The notes: a model not told the origin generated them from the sequence alone. A stretch of 64,000 bases of DNA from Massilia sp. HP4 (GCF_005222695.1 NZ_STGG01000011.1:62001-126000); one strand, 5' to 3'; counted from the stretch's first letter, positions 8,012 to 18,058 are shown. Numbers and translations are program-made.

Positions 8012-9184
8012 TTACGCCAGGGCCAGCGACTCGCCCTGCTTGAGGATGGAGCGGAACAGCCGCAGCTGGCCGGCCGTGGTGTCGTCCCAGCTGAAGCGCT
8101 CGGCGTAGCGGCGCACGGCCGCGCGCTCGGGATAGTTGGCGCGCAGGCGATTGACGGCTTCGGCCACGCCTTGCGGCGTGCGCTCGTTCATCAGCACGCC
8201 CGCTTCGGGCGCCGCCACGACTTCGGGCGTGCCGTACACGCGGCTGGCCACGACCGGGGTGCCGCAGGCCATCGATTCGAGCAACACATTGGCCCAGCCT
8301 TCGCGGCTGGACGACAGCACCATCGCATCGGCGGCGCCATACTGCACCCGCAGCTCCTGCTGCGAGACGGCGCCCAAAAAGGTGACGCGATCCTCGAGTT
8401 TCAGTTCACGCACGAGGTTTTCGAGCATCGGGCGATTCGGGCCTTCGCCGGCGATCACCAGGCGCACGCCCGGCAGCAGGGGCAAGGCGCCGATGCTCAA
8501 TTCCTGGGCCTTGACCGGCACCAGGTGGCCCACGGTCACCAGGGTAAATGGCTTGTCTTCCCGTTGTTCCGGTGGCCGGAACAGCTGCAGGTCGACCCCA
8601 TTGCGCAGCGCGACGACGCGGTTCGGGTCGATGCCCAGGCCGATCACTTCGTCGCGCAGCGCACTGGCAACGGTGATGATGCCATCGGCGCGGCTGGCGG
8701 CCCAATGAATCATCTTGCGTGGCAGCGCGAATTTCGGGAACAGCGTGATGTCCGAGCCACGCGCCGTAATCACGAACGGCTTGTTGAAGTAGCGGGCCAG
8801 CATCGCCGCCGCCACGCCATCGGGATAAAAATAGTGGGCGTCGATCAGGTCGAAGTCGTAGCCTTCGTCGATCATGCGCGCGATCGTCCCCTTGGCCGCC
8901 TGGAACAGCAGCGCAGGCGCCACATTCATGCCGACCTTGGGCACCACCAGGTAGGGCGGGTGTTCGACGCGGATGCCGTGCCGCACCTCGCTGCGCGGCA
9001 CCCTGGCCTGGCGCGCATACTGACCGAACATCGGGTTCTGCGAAGGGAACCACGGCGCCGGCGCCACCACGCGCGCCTCGACCTGGCCGCTGGCGACCAG
9101 GTGGCGCAGCCGGGTTTCGACAAAAATGCCGTGGCCCGGCTTTTCGCTGTTCGGGAACAGCGTGCTGAACGTCAGGATCTTCAT
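8012..9184 (-). CDS. GT4 glycosyltransferase, exopolysaccharide type
   Basis: 390 residues. The N-terminal half resembles the GT4 acceptor domain (STLFPNSEKPGHGIFVETRL). The C-terminal half has the donor site with LRNGVDLQLF, GEGPNRPMLE and SSREGWANVLLESMACGTPV, where the two Glu residues form the E-x7-E pattern of retaining GT4 enzymes. It has no signal peptide or clear TM and probably acts on the cytoplasmic side on a lipid-linked glycan. The start overlaps the preceding stop in the sequence TGATG (9182-9186), so it is coupled to the upstream PEP-CTERM-type glycosyltransferase and belongs to the wecB-wecC operon. Confidence 0.88.
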   Translation of the reverse strand: MKILTFSTLFPNSEKPGHGIFVETRLRHLVASGQVEARVVAPAPWFPSQNPMFGQYARQARVPRSEVRHGIRVEHPPYLVVPKVGMNVAPALLFQAAKGTIARMIDEGYDFDLIDAHYFYPDGVAAAMLARYFNKPFVITARGSDITLFPKFALPRKMIHWAASRADGIITVASALRDEVIGLGIDPNRVVALRNGVDLQLFRPPEQREDKPFTLVTVGHLVPVKAQELSIGALPLLPGVRLVIAGEGPNRPMLENLVRELKLEDRVTFLGAVSQQELRVQYGAADAMVLSSSREGWANVLLESMACGTPVVASRVYGTPEVVAAPEAGVLMNERTPQGVAEAVNRLRANYPERAAVRRYAERFSWDDTTAGQLRLFRSILKQGESLALA

Positions 9185-10395
9185 CAGGCCGCGGCTCCCG
9201 TCAGGCGGCCGTAGATGCTCTTGTAGCGGCCGACGCTGGCTTTCCAGTTACGCTCGCTTTCCACGAACTGGCGCCCGGCCGCGCGCAGCGCCGGCCAGTC
9301 GGCCTGGGCGTCGGCCAGGGCGCCGACCTTGTCGGCCAGGGCCTGCGGGTCGTCGGCCTTGAACAGCACGCCGGTCTTGCCGTCGACGATCAGTTCCAGG
9401 TGGCCGCCCACGTCGGACGCGGCCAGCACCCGGCCCTGGGCCATCGCCTCGAGCGGCTTGAGCGGCGTGACCAGGTCGGTCAGGCGCATCGACAGGCGCG
9501 GATAGACCAGCACGTCGAGCAGGTCGTAGTACATCTGCACCTGCTCGTGCGGCACCCGGCCCGTGAACACCACCTTGTCAGCGATGCCCAGGTCTTGCGC
9601 CATCTGGCGCAGGCGCGCGTCTTCCGGGCCGCCACCGACCAGCAGGATGCGCAGGTCGGGCCGCTCGGCCGTCAGGGCCGGCACCGCGCGCAGCAGGATG
9701 TCCAGGCCCTCGTAGGCATAGAAGGAGCCGATGAAGCCGATCAGGCGCGCGCCCTGCAGGCCGAGCTTGGTCTTGAGGTCCTGGTCGGCCACGCCGCCGA
9801 CGGCGAACTTGTCGATGTCGACCGCGTTCGGGATCACGGTGATCTTGTCGGCCGGGATGCCGCGCGCAACGATGTCGCGGCGCAGGCCTTCGCAGATGGT
9901 GGTGACGGCATCGGCGCGCTTGAGCGCATGGGTTTCCAGCGCCCGCGTCAGGCGGTAGCGCAGGCCGCCCTCGGTCGAGGTGCCATGGTCGACCGCGGCG
10001 TCTTCCCAGAAGGCGCGCACTTCATACACCACGGGGATGCCGAATTTTTTACCTGCGCGCAGGGCCGCGATCGCATTCAGCGACGGCGAATGCGCGTGCA
10101 GCACGTCCGGCTTGATCTGCGGGATGATTTCCGACAGGCGCCGCACGAGACCATCGATCACCTGCTTCTGGTTCAGCACCGGCAACTTGGCCAGCGCGCC
10201 GTCGAGCGGCGATGTGCGGTAGAAATGCAGGCCGTCGACGGTTTCTTCGCGCATGTCTCCCGAGTTCTGCTTGGAACCCGTCACGTGGAACGTCTCCCAG
10301 CCCAGCGCGCGCTGTTCGTGCAGGATCGATCGGGTGCGGAAGGTGTAGCCGCTGTGCAGCGGAATCGAATGATCCAGGACGTGAAGCACACGCAT
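9184..10395 (-). CDS. exosortase/PEP-CTERM-associated GT4 glycosyltransferase
   Basis: 403 residues. The start MRVLHVLDHSIPLHSGYTFR and the segment HAHSPSLNAIAALRAG match the family NCBI calls TIGR04063, a glycosyltransferase that occurs in genomes with PEP-CTERM/exosortase A systems and sits in exopolysaccharide loci. The GT4 donor site is visible as VIPNAVDIDKF, LVGGGPEDARLRQ and VTPLKPLEAMAQGRVL. It probably adds a sugar to the repeat unit of the exported polysaccharide. It lies between wecC (18 bp upstream) and another GT4 gene with which it shares a base. The exosortase itself is not in the window, but a PEP-CTERM protein is, at 19894. Confidence 0.88.
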   Translation of the reverse strand: MRVLHVLDHSIPLHSGYTFRTRSILHEQRALGWETFHVTGSKQNSGDMREETVDGLHFYRTSPLDGALAKLPVLNQKQVIDGLVRRLSEIIPQIKPDVLHAHSPSLNAIAALRAGKKFGIPVVYEVRAFWEDAAVDHGTSTEGGLRYRLTRALETHALKRADAVTTICEGLRRDIVARGIPADKITVIPNAVDIDKFAVGGVADQDLKTKLGLQGARLIGFIGSFYAYEGLDILLRAVPALTAERPDLRILLVGGGPEDARLRQMAQDLGIADKVVFTGRVPHEQVQMYYDLLDVLVYPRLSMRLTDLVTPLKPLEAMAQGRVLAASDVGGHLELIVDGKTGVLFKADDPQALADKVGALADAQADWPALRAAGRQFVESERNWKASVGRYKSIYGRLTGAAA

Positions 10396-10413
10396 GACGA
10401 GTTCCTTTACTGC

Positions 10414-11694
10414 TTAACGACCGGTGGCGCTGAGGTAGCCGCAGGTATCGATCATCACCTTGTCGGCGAACAGCGACTCCTTGAGCGACAGGAAAGGCCG
10501 GTGGTTGACCAGCATGACCACGATCTGCGAACGCGCCAGCGCATCCTGCGGGGTGCGCAGCTCGCCCTTGTCCAGGCTCGCCGGCAGCGCCGAGATGTTC
10601 GGCTCGACCACGATCACGCGGCTATTGTGCGTCTTCGCGATCTCGGCGGCGATGTCGAGGGCCGGACTTTCGCGCAGGTCGTCGATATCGGGCTTGAAGG
10701 CCAGGCCGAAGCAGGCGATCGTCACGTCCGATTCCTTGCGCTCCGGGTTGGCGGCGAGGTATTTATTCACTTCTTCGCGGACCTTCTCCAGCACCCAGTG
10801 CGGCTTGTGGTCGTTGACTTCGCGCGCCGCGCGGATCAGCTTGGACTGCTCGGGCGCGCTGTGCACGATGAACCAGGGGTCGACCGCGATGCAGTGGCCG
10901 CCCACGCCCGGGCCCGGACGCAGCACATTGACGCGCGGATGGCGGTTGGCCAGCGCGATCAGTTCCCACACATCGATGCCGAGCTTGCCGCAGATGACCG
11001 ACAGCTCGTTGGCGAAGGCGATGTTCACGTCGCGGAACGAGTTCTCGGTGAGCTTGCACATCTCGGCCGTGCGCGAATTGGTCTCGATGCACTCGCCCTG
11101 CACGAAGGTCTGGTACAGCGCGATGGCGCGCTCCGAGCAGGCCTTGGTGATGCCGCCGATGATGCGGTCGTTCGACACCAGCTCGTGGATCACCTTGCCC
11201 GGCAACACGCGCTCGGGGCAATAGGCGAGATTGATGTCCGCTTCGTCGTCCGGGCCGAGCGGGATCTTGAGGTCGGGACGTTCTTCGGCCAGCCATTTGG
11301 CCAGGCTCTCGGTGGTGCCCACCGGCGAGGTCGATTCGAGGATGACGAGGTCGCCCTTTTTCAGCACCGGCGCGATCGAGCGCGCGGCCGCCTCGACATA
11401 GGTGACGTCCGGTTCGTGGTCGCCGCGGAACGGCGTCGGCACCGCGATCAGGAAGGCGTCGGCCGGCTGCACGGTGGTCGAGGCCTTCAGGTAGCCCTGG
11501 TTGACGGCGGCGGCGACGATCATGTCGAGGTCGGGTTCGACGATGTGGGTCTGGCCGCTGTTGATGGTGTCGACCGCATCCTGGTTGATGTCGACGCCGA
11601 TGACGTTCTTTTTGCGGGACGCAAACATCGCAGCGGTTGGGAGGCCGATGTAACCCAGACCGATCATCGAGATAGTATCAAAGGTGCTGCTCAT
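10414..11694 (-). CDS. wecC: UDP-N-acetyl-D-mannosamine dehydrogenase
   Basis: 426 residues, the usual length for WecC. It has the N-terminal NAD-binding motif [10 protein letters not shown] (residues 12-21), the catalytic Cys268 in [15 protein letters not shown], and the family segments SPVGTT and [10 protein letters not shown]. The enzyme oxidises UDP-ManNAc to UDP-ManNAcA with two NAD+. It overlaps the end of wecB by 17 bases, and the two together supply the acidic sugar for the glycosyltransferases encoded downstream. A role in enterobacterial common antigen is unlikely because the other ECA genes are absent; an exopolysaccharide is more likely. Confidence 0.93.
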   Translation of the reverse strand: MSSTFDTISMIGLGYIGLPTAAMFASRKKNVIGVDINQDAVDTINSGQTHIVEPDLDMIVAAAVNQGYLKASTTVQPADAFLIAVPTPFRGDHEPDVTYVEAAARSIAPVLKKGDLVILESTSPVGTTESLAKWLAEERPDLKIPLGPDDEADINLAYCPERVLPGKVIHELVSNDRIIGGITKACSERAIALYQTFVQGECIETNSRTAEMCKLTENSFRDVNIAFANELSVICGKLGIDVWELIALANRHPRVNVLRPGPGVGGHCIAVDPWFIVHSAPEQSKLIRAAREVNDHKPHWVLEKVREEVNKYLAANPERKESDVTIACFGLAFKPDIDDLRESPALDIAAEIAKTHNSRVIVVEPNISALPASLDKGELRTPQDALARSQIVVMLVNHRPFLSLKESLFADKVMIDTCGYLSATGR

Positions 11695-12814
11695 GTTTTT
11701 CTCTTAAAAAGTTGAGGATGCGGGTAGCGGCGGTGCCGTCGCCGTAGGGATTGGTGGCGGAACTCATGCGCCCGTATTCGTCCGGGTCGCTCAGCAGCGT
11801 GCGGATGCCGCCGACGATCGACTCGATGCCGGTGCCGACCAGGCGCACCGTGCCCGCCGCTACCGCTTCGGGACGCTCGGTGGTGTCGCGCATCACCAGC
11901 ACCGGTTTGCCCAGCGACGGCGCTTCTTCCTGGATGCCGCCGGAATCGGTCAAGAGGATCGCCGCGCGGTTCATCAGGTAGACGAACGGCAGGTAGCTCA
12001 CCGGATCGATCAGGTGCACGTTCGGATTGCCCTTCAGGATGCGCTGCACCGGCTCCTGCACGTTCGGATTCAGGTGCACTGGATACAGCACTTCGACGTC
12101 CGGCATGCGGCTGACTTCGTCGAGCGCGCGGCAGATATTCTCGAAGCCGCTGCCGAAGTTCTCGCGGCGGTGGCCCGTGACCAGGATCAGTTTCTTCTTG
12201 CTGTCGAGGAAATCGAACTGGGCTTCCATCTCGCGCTTGAGCTGGGTGTCGGTTTCCAGGCGCGCGACCACGTCGAGCAGGGCATCCACGACGGTATTGC
12301 CGGTGACGCAAATATTCTCGGCCGGCACGCCTTCATTCAGCAGGTTCTGTTGCGCGTGGTCGGTCGGCGCGAAATGCAGGCTGGCGATCACGCCGGTCAG
12401 GCAGCGATTGACTTCTTCGGGCCATGGCGAGTAGATGTTTCCGGTACGTAGGCCGGCTTCCACGTGGCCAACCGGTATCCGCTCGTAATACGCGGCGAGG
12501 CTGGTCGCGAATGTCGTGGTAGTATCGCCATGGACGAATACATAATCTGGACGCCACTCGCGCAGCACGCCACGCATGCCCGTGAGCACCTTGGACGTGA
12601 TGTCCGAAAGATCCTGGCCCGGCGTCATCAGGTTCAGGTCGAAATCGGGCGTGAGCGAGAACAGGCTCAAGACCTGGTCCAGCATTTGACGGTGCTGGGC
12701 GGTCACGCAGACCTTGACGTCGACATCGGGAGATTCCGACAGCGCGCGCACGACGGAAGCCATCTTGATTGCTTCCGGCCGCGTTCCGAAAACGGTAAGA
12801 ACTTTAATAGTCAT
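11678..12814 (-). CDS. wecB: non-hydrolysing UDP-N-acetylglucosamine 2-epimerase
   Basis: 378 residues, typical of the family. It starts [19 protein letters not shown] and contains [28 protein letters not shown] and [11 protein letters not shown], which form the UDP-GlcNAc and catalytic site. It converts UDP-GlcNAc to UDP-ManNAc in the cytoplasm, the substrate of WecC. It is the first gene of the minus-strand glycan operon. Upstream lies a 317-base AT-richer region with a TATAAT box. No strong ribosome site is seen before the ATG. Confidence 0.94.
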   Translation of the reverse strand: MTIKVLTVFGTRPEAIKMASVVRALSESPDVDVKVCVTAQHRQMLDQVLSLFSLTPDFDLNLMTPGQDLSDITSKVLTGMRGVLREWRPDYVFVHGDTTTTFATSLAAYYERIPVGHVEAGLRTGNIYSPWPEEVNRCLTGVIASLHFAPTDHAQQNLLNEGVPAENICVTGNTVVDALLDVVARLETDTQLKREMEAQFDFLDSKKKLILVTGHRRENFGSGFENICRALDEVSRMPDVEVLYPVHLNPNVQEPVQRILKGNPNVHLIDPVSYLPFVYLMNRAAILLTDSGGIQEEAPSLGKPVLVMRDTTERPEAVAAGTVRLVGTGIESIVGGIRTLLSDPDEYGRMSSATNPYGDGTAATRILNFLREKHEQHL

Positions 12815-12924
12815 CTAGAGTATTACTACCAAGTGCATGGGACGGGTCAGGACGAGAAACCGTTGCGCAATCGTCAGGATGTGAACAGCGATTGTTTCCT
12901 GAAGGATAATTTTTTGACCAGGAA

Positions 12925-12930
12925 ATTATA
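12925..12930 (-). promoter_or_regulatory. candidate -10 box for the wecB operon
   Basis: On the minus strand the six bases read TATAAT, a perfect sigma-70 -10 hexamer, about 110 bases before the wecB start. No good -35 hexamer lies 16-18 bases upstream, so an activator or a different start could be involved. Confidence 0.3.
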
Positions 12931-13075
12931 CCTCAAGCAATCTAGATCGAATTTCAATCGTGCGTTCCTCTTGGAAAGCATTTCAAGCTGTCTGCATGAC
13001 CTCGCCGAGCGACTTCAGGCGCGAAAGATCCTGCGATACTACAGCATTTGTTAAAACTAAAATAATAAAGTTTTA

Positions 13076-13116
13076 TGGTCAATAACGCAACTTTTCAACT
13101 GCTACGTTATTGACCA
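13076..13116 (-). terminator. inverted repeat after GH15 gene
   Basis: Perfect 12-base arms, TGGTCAATAACG (13076-13087) and its complement at 13105-13116, separated by 17 bases. It lies 16 bases past the GH15 stop in the direction of transcription and is followed on that strand by an A/T-rich stretch with short T-runs. It may be a weak terminator or an operator; the arms are AT-rich, so the stem is not very stable. Confidence 0.4.
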
Positions 13117-13131
13117 ATTATTACGCCATGT

Positions 13132-14958
13132 TTACACGACACTATTCCATGACTTCGACAGGCGCATGGCGCAGTTGATCAGGCCAACCATCGAGTATGT
13201 CTGTGGGAAATTGCCCCACATTTCGCCCGTGACCGGGTGAGTATCTTCCGACAGCAGCCCCAGGTGGTTGCGCGCCGCCAGCATTGCTTCGAATACCTCG
13301 CGCGCCTCTTTCGTACGCCCAATGCGCGCCAATGCATCGATGCGCCAGAAGGTGCAGATATTGAAGGCGGTCTCGGGCCGGCCGAAGTCGTCCGGCGCTT
13401 CGTAGCGGCGCATATACGGGCCGTCGCACAGCGATTTTTCGAGCGCGTCGACGGTGGCGACGAAACGTGGATCCTTGGGGTCGATGAAATTAATCTCGGC
13501 CATCAGCAGCACGCTGGCGTCGAGGTCGCGTCCGCCCAGGCTTTCGGCAAAGGCCTGGCGCTCTTCGCTCCAGGCTTCGGCCAGCAGGCGATTGCGGATC
13601 AGTTCGGCGCGTTCGGCCCAGAAGGCGGCGCGGTCCGGCAATTCCAGCACGTCGGCGATCTTGGCCAGGCGATCGCAGGCAGCCCAGTTCATCAGCACCG
13701 ACGAGGTATGCACGCGCGCCCGCGTGCGCAGTTCCCACATGCCGGCGTCGGGCTCGGCCCAGACGCGGAAAGCCTGCTCGCCCACCGCCTCAAGATGCTT
13801 GAACTCGGCGTGGCCGGCGCGCCGGAACAGGCGGTGGTCGAAGAAAGCCTGGGCTGCACCGAGCACGATATTGCCGTACACATCGTGCTGGAAGTGTTCT
13901 TGCGCCTGGTTGCCGACCCGTACCGGACGGTGGTTGCGGTAGCCCGGCAAATGATCGACTATCGACTCGGGCAATTGTTCCTCGAGCCCGATGCCGTATA
14001 GCGGCTGGATGTGGCCGCCCTTGGCGCGCGCCACCACATTGCTCAGCCAGCGCAGGTAGTCTTCCATGGTTCCCACTTCGGACAGGCTGTTCAGGGCCCG
14101 GATCACGAAGAAGGCGTCGCGCAGCCAGCAGAAGCGGTAGTCCCAGTTGCGTTCGCTGCCCGGGGCTTCCGGCACGCTGGTGGTCATGGCGGCGATGATG
14201 GCGCCGGTGTCTTCGTACAGCGACAATTTGAGGGTGATCGCGGCGCGGATCACCACGTCCTGCCACTCGAGCGGCAAGGCCAGGCGGCGCGACCAGGTGC
14301 GCCAGTAGCCGATCGTCTCTTTCTCGAAGCGGTGGGCGGTGTCCTGGATGCCGTCGGCCAGCGTCTCATCCGGTCCCAGCATGAAGTTCACCGGGCGGTC
14401 GAGCAAGAAGTACGATTCGGCCAGCACATAGCTGAGCGACGCATCGGTGTTCAGGCGCAGGGTCTGGTCGGGGCCGACGTAGCGGATGTGGTGGCTGCCT
14501 TGCGTGATCTCGGGCAGCTTGGCGCCATACTCGAAACGCGGCCGCAGTTTCACGCGCACGCGCACGCCGGCGCCCAGCGGCTTTACCCGGCGCACCAGCA
14601 TCAGGGGGCGGAACATGCGGTCGCGACTCAAGAAGCGCGGCGCGAAATCGGTGATCTCGATGCCGTTGCCGGCGCCATCGTACAGGCGCGTGTGCAGCAC
14701 CGCCGTGTTCGGTTCATAGACCTGCTCGCTGCGCACGACGCCTTCGAGCTCGATGCTCCACAGGCTGCCGTTTTCGCTGGGGTCGAGCAAGGCGTTGAAC
14801 ACCGGGTCGCCGTCGAAGCGCGGCAGGCAGCACCACACCATCCGGCCCATGCGGTCGATCATGGCGCTGAAGGCGCAATTGCCGACCACGCCGCAATCGA
14901 GGGAGCCCGGCGCTTCGTTCACGGCGGTCGAACCTGGTTGTTGGGAAACATCGTTCAT
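13132..14958 (-). CDS. glycoside hydrolase family 15 protein (glucoamylase/trehalase type)
   Basis: 608 residues from ATG 14958, which has AAAGGA at a good distance; the open frame extends far upstream into otsB but that part is out-of-frame otsB sequence. Residues about 15-240 form the beta-rich N-terminal domain (DCGVVGNCAFSAMIDRMGRM). The (alpha/alpha)6 barrel follows, with NWDYRFCWLRDAFF near residue 270 and the GH15 acid segment LYGIGLEEQLPE near 322. The family hydrolyses alpha-glucosidic bonds; some members are trehalases. No signal peptide is seen, so it acts in the cytoplasm. It starts 11 bases after otsB, so it is the third gene of the trehalose operon, where turnover of trehalose or an alpha-glucan would fit. 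Confidence 0.87.
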   Translation of the reverse strand: MNDVSQQPGSTAVNEAPGSLDCGVVGNCAFSAMIDRMGRMVWCCLPRFDGDPVFNALLDPSENGSLWSIELEGVVRSEQVYEPNTAVLHTRLYDGAGNGIEITDFAPRFLSRDRMFRPLMLVRRVKPLGAGVRVRVKLRPRFEYGAKLPEITQGSHHIRYVGPDQTLRLNTDASLSYVLAESYFLLDRPVNFMLGPDETLADGIQDTAHRFEKETIGYWRTWSRRLALPLEWQDVVIRAAITLKLSLYEDTGAIIAAMTTSVPEAPGSERNWDYRFCWLRDAFFVIRALNSLSEVGTMEDYLRWLSNVVARAKGGHIQPLYGIGLEEQLPESIVDHLPGYRNHRPVRVGNQAQEHFQHDVYGNIVLGAAQAFFDHRLFRRAGHAEFKHLEAVGEQAFRVWAEPDAGMWELRTRARVHTSSVLMNWAACDRLAKIADVLELPDRAAFWAERAELIRNRLLAEAWSEERQAFAESLGGRDLDASVLLMAEINFIDPKDPRFVATVDALEKSLCDGPYMRRYEAPDDFGRPETAFNICTFWRIDALARIGRTKEAREVFEAMLAARNHLGLLSEDTHPVTGEMWGNFPQTYSMVGLINCAMRLSKSWNSVV

Positions 14959-14969
14959 GCTGTGTCCTT

Positions 14970-15743
14970 TCAATTGATTGACGTGGCAGCGGCTTGCGCC
15001 AGCGCCTCGCGCACGGCCTGGCTCGAGGCAATCCGGCAGCTCGCCACACTCGGTCCGGGGCCGACCTTGAGGCCGATCCCGCCGACGCGCTGCACGTGGT
15101 CGAAGCCGGCTTCGTCGGTGGTGTCGTCGCCGATGAACAGGGGCCGGTATCCGGCGAAAGGCGCCTCGGCCAGGAAGTCGCGGATCGCCGTGCCCTTGCT
15201 GACGCCGGCGGCCTTGATCTCGACGATCATCTTGCCTTCCATGAGCAGCAGGCCCAGGCTGGTGCGCACGGCTGCATCCATGGTCTCGACGCACAGCGCC
15301 TGCAATTGAGGCGCCTGGCGGTAGTGCAGTGCCAGCGCGCCATGCTTTTCCTCGACCCACAGGCCGGGGTGACGGGCGGCCAGTGCATACGCCTGGGTGC
15401 GCACCGCCGTGAAGTCCGGCGCCGGCAACTGGCGCAGCACGCCGTCGAGGCCACGACGCTCCATGCCGTGCACGCCGGCGGCGGGCAGCGCCAACGGCGC
15501 CAGCATCCGGTCGAGCTCGGCGACCGGGCGGCCGGACACGATGGCCAGGCGGCCGTCCAGCCGCTGTTGCAGCGCGCCTAGCGCGGCCAGCAATTGCGGC
15601 GTCACCACCACCTGGTCGGGGCGCGGGGCGATGTCCACCAGCGTGCCGTCGAAGTCAAGGAAGAGCGCGCAGCCTGGGGCCGCGAGCAGGTCGAGTGCTT
15701 CCTGTTCGTTGGTGTCGATGGTCGCATTCATATTGTCCATCAT
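14970..15743 (-). CDS. otsB: trehalose-6-phosphate phosphatase
   Basis: 257 residues from the ATG at 15743, which overlaps the otsA stop (ATGA); two further in-frame ATGs follow at 15740 and 15731. The HAD motif I is Asp30-Phe-Asp32-Gly-Thr in ALFLDFDGTLVDIAP, motif II is AIVSGRP, and motif IV is FIGDDTTDEAGF, which is typical of OtsB. The enzyme removes phosphate from trehalose-6-phosphate to give trehalose in the cytoplasm. Translational coupling to otsA supports the assignment, and the GH15 gene follows 11 bases later. Confidence 0.95.
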   Translation of the reverse strand: MMDNMNATIDTNEQEALDLLAAPGCALFLDFDGTLVDIAPRPDQVVVTPQLLAALGALQQRLDGRLAIVSGRPVAELDRMLAPLALPAAGVHGMERRGLDGVLRQLPAPDFTAVRTQAYALAARHPGLWVEEKHGALALHYRQAPQLQALCVETMDAAVRTSLGLLLMEGKMIVEIKAAGVSKGTAIRDFLAEAPFAGYRPLFIGDDTTDEAGFDHVQRVGGIGLKVGPGPSVASCRIASSQAVREALAQAAATSIN

Positions 15744-17992
15744 GCCTCCCCCTTTCGTACCCGGTTCTGGCTGAGCGAATTGATCCTGGAGCGCACGCGC
15801 TCGCGCTGGCGCAGGCGGGCCGCGTCCTGCAGCATGCGGCCGGCCCAGCGATAGACATTGAAGTCGCGCACCCGCACCCGCATGGTGCGCATGCGCTCGC
15901 GCTGCTCGTCGGCCGGCATGCGCAGCGCGCGGTACAGCGCTTCGGCGCCTTCCTCGATGTGATAAGGATTGACGATCAGCGCCTCGTGCAGCTCGCGCGC
16001 GGCGCCGGTGAACTGGCTCAGGATCAGCACACCCTGCTCGTCGTCGCGCGAGGCGATGAATTCCTTGGCCACCAGGTTCATGCCATCGTGCAGGCTGGTC
16101 ACGCTGCACACCTCGGAGGCGCGGAAATAAGTACGCAATTGTGCTTGTTCATGGTGTTCGGTCTTGAGGATGATAGGCAGGTAACTGCCGCTGGAGAAGC
16201 GCTGGTTGATGCGCTGGGCCAGCGCGCGCACCCGCGCTTCGAAGTTCTGGTATTCGTCGAGCGAAGAGCGGGTGGGCGCTGCGATCTGCACGAAGGTGAA
16301 TTTGCCGACTATGTCCGGATGCAGCTCGAGCATGCGCTCGACCGCCTGGAAGCGCTCGACGATGCCCTTGGTGTAATCGAGGCGGTCGACGCCGATGCCC
16401 AGCAATTGGTCGGCCGGCAGCGCCAGCGCCTGGCGGATCTCGGCGCGGCAGGCCGCCACGTCGCACTCGTCCGGCACCGGCTCGGGCCAGGCGATCGAGA
16501 TCGGATACGGTTTCACCTGGGTCAGCTCGTTGCCATAGCTGACGGTCGAGGCTTCGTTCTCGATGCGCGTCTCGAGGTAGCGGTCCACGGTATCGAGGAA
16601 ATTCTTGCGGTGGAAAGGCGTGTGGAAGCCGAGGATCGTGCTGCCCAGCATGCCGTCGAGGATTTCCTCGCGCCACGGGCAGATGCCGAACGATTCCGGG
16701 TTCGGCCAGGGGATGTGCCAGAAGGTGATGATGGTGGCCTTCGGCAGCACCGCCCGCACCATGCGCGGCAACAGGGCGAAGTGGTAATCCTGCACCAGCA
16801 CCACCGGATTGTCGGAGCGCGCTTCCTGGATCACGGCATCGGCAAAGCGCTGGTTGACCTTGACGTATTCGGCCCAGTCGGACGAGCGGAACACGGGACG
16901 CACGTGGGCGATATGGCATAGCGGCCACAAGCCCTCGTTGGCGAAGCCGTAGTAATAGCCCTGCTCTTCTTCCTTCGACAGCCAGACGCGGCGCAGCGTG
17001 TAGCTCGGGTGTTCGGGCGGCACCGGCACGTGGTCGTTGGCGTCGACCGTATCGCGGTCGGCCGAGCCGGCGCCGTGCGCGATCCAGGTGCCGGAACAGG
17101 CGCGCATCACGGCCTCCACTGCAGTCACCAGGCCGCTGGCGGGACGCTGCACCTTGACGCCATTGGGCGTATTGACGTGGATATAGGGTTCGCGGTTCGA
17201 GACCACCAGGATCTGGTCGCCGGCGAGATCCTGGTTCAGCAGCGTCTTGAGCGTGTCGGGGCCCCAGGGCTGCGACTCGACGCCATTGCCCTGCAGCTCG
17301 CGGTTGTATTCGTTGAGCAGCGCGCGCAATTCGCTGGCCAGCGGCGCGATCTCGGGCGGCATCGGCCCCTGCGGGCGCGGCGACAGTTCGCCGCGCAGCA
17401 TGTCGCGCACGCCATTGAGCCAGCCGTGCCAGCTGAGGTGGGCGATCAGCACCGTGATCAGGGAAATCGCCCCGGCCAGCAACACGAACAGGCCGAGGAT
17501 ATATTTCTTGGTGTCTTCGCTGCGGCGCTCGATGAAACTCATGTCCTGCACCAGCACCAGGCGCCCGGCGGCGATGCCGTCCTGGGTCAGCTCGCGGCTC
17601 GAGACGTGCACCGGTCCACGCGGCAGCTTGACGACGGGGTTGGCCTCCTCGCCCTCCGCGCCCCGGGGGCAGCCGAGCGAGACCGGGTAGGTATCGGTCT
17701 TGTACGCCAGCTTCCCGGAGGGATCGCAGAAGGCGAGCGCATACAGGCGCTCGTCCTGGATCGCACGGCTGAACGCATCGTTGATGCGCGCGGAGTCATT
17801 GTCCTCGAGGTAGTTGAGCAGCGGCTGTTGTAGCGTGCTCGATACCAGCTGGGAACGCGTATCGAGATCCCGTACGAACCAGCGCACGGTGAGATTTTCC
17901 ATCCATGGAATCGCGAAGTAACCGAACAGCGCCAGCACCAGGGCCAGCGGCACGATGAAGCGCATGGATAGTTGTACCGACCTGAACCGCAT
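15740..17992 (-). CDS. otsA: trehalose-6-phosphate synthase with N-terminal membrane sensor-like region
   Basis: 750 residues, about 270 more than E. coli OtsA. Residues 10-30 ([17 protein letters not shown]) and about 164-188 are TM helices. Between them lies a periplasmic domain of about 130 residues, followed by a HAMP-like linker to about residue 235. The GT20 catalytic domain begins at [10 protein letters not shown] (261). Key sites are visible: Trp303, Asp402 in QDYHF, His426 in WHIPWPNPE, Arg537 and Lys542 in DRLDYTKG, and Asp636 and Glu644 in [10 protein letters not shown]. It joins glucose from UDP-glucose to glucose-6-phosphate. The architecture suggests that an envelope signal might tune trehalose synthesis (inferred). 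The gene has a good ribosome site (AAGGAG) and a 12-base palindrome upstream. Confidence 0.93.
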   Translation of the reverse strand: MRFRSVQLSMRFIVPLALVLALFGYFAIPWMENLTVRWFVRDLDTRSQLVSSTLQQPLLNYLEDNDSARINDAFSRAIQDERLYALAFCDPSGKLAYKTDTYPVSLGCPRGAEGEEANPVVKLPRGPVHVSSRELTQDGIAAGRLVLVQDMSFIERRSEDTKKYILGLFVLLAGAISLITVLIAHLSWHGWLNGVRDMLRGELSPRPQGPMPPEIAPLASELRALLNEYNRELQGNGVESQPWGPDTLKTLLNQDLAGDQILVVSNREPYIHVNTPNGVKVQRPASGLVTAVEAVMRACSGTWIAHGAGSADRDTVDANDHVPVPPEHPSYTLRRVWLSKEEEQGYYYGFANEGLWPLCHIAHVRPVFRSSDWAEYVKVNQRFADAVIQEARSDNPVVLVQDYHFALLPRMVRAVLPKATIITFWHIPWPNPESFGICPWREEILDGMLGSTILGFHTPFHRKNFLDTVDRYLETRIENEASTVSYGNELTQVKPYPISIAWPEPVPDECDVAACRAEIRQALALPADQLLGIGVDRLDYTKGIVERFQAVERMLELHPDIVGKFTFVQIAAPTRSSLDEYQNFEARVRALAQRINQRFSSGSYLPIILKTEHHEQAQLRTYFRASEVCSVTSLHDGMNLVAKEFIASRDDEQGVLILSQFTGAARELHEALIVNPYHIEEGAEALYRALRMPADEQRERMRTMRVRVRDFNVYRWAGRMLQDAARLRQRERVRSRINSLSQNRVRKGEA

Positions 17993-18058
17993 GTAGCTCC
18001 TTCAAGATGGGACGACGTCGCCGACCATTTGAGTATAGCTATTTGCAAATTATCATGT

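Larger units (their letters stand above)
12815..13131 (-). other. intergenic region between GH15 gene and wecB, AT-rich
   Basis: This 317-base stretch carries no convincing gene. It is clearly richer in A and T than the flanking coding DNA, especially 12895-12960 and 13050-13125. It holds a TATAAT box facing wecB (12925-12930, minus strand) and an inverted repeat at 13076-13116. It probably separates the trehalose and glycan operons. Confidence 0.6.

Noticed and set aside
13132..15360. A longer GH15 frame starting at 15360
   Set aside because: The extra 134 codons are out-of-frame otsB sequence; ATG 14958 has a proper ribosome site.
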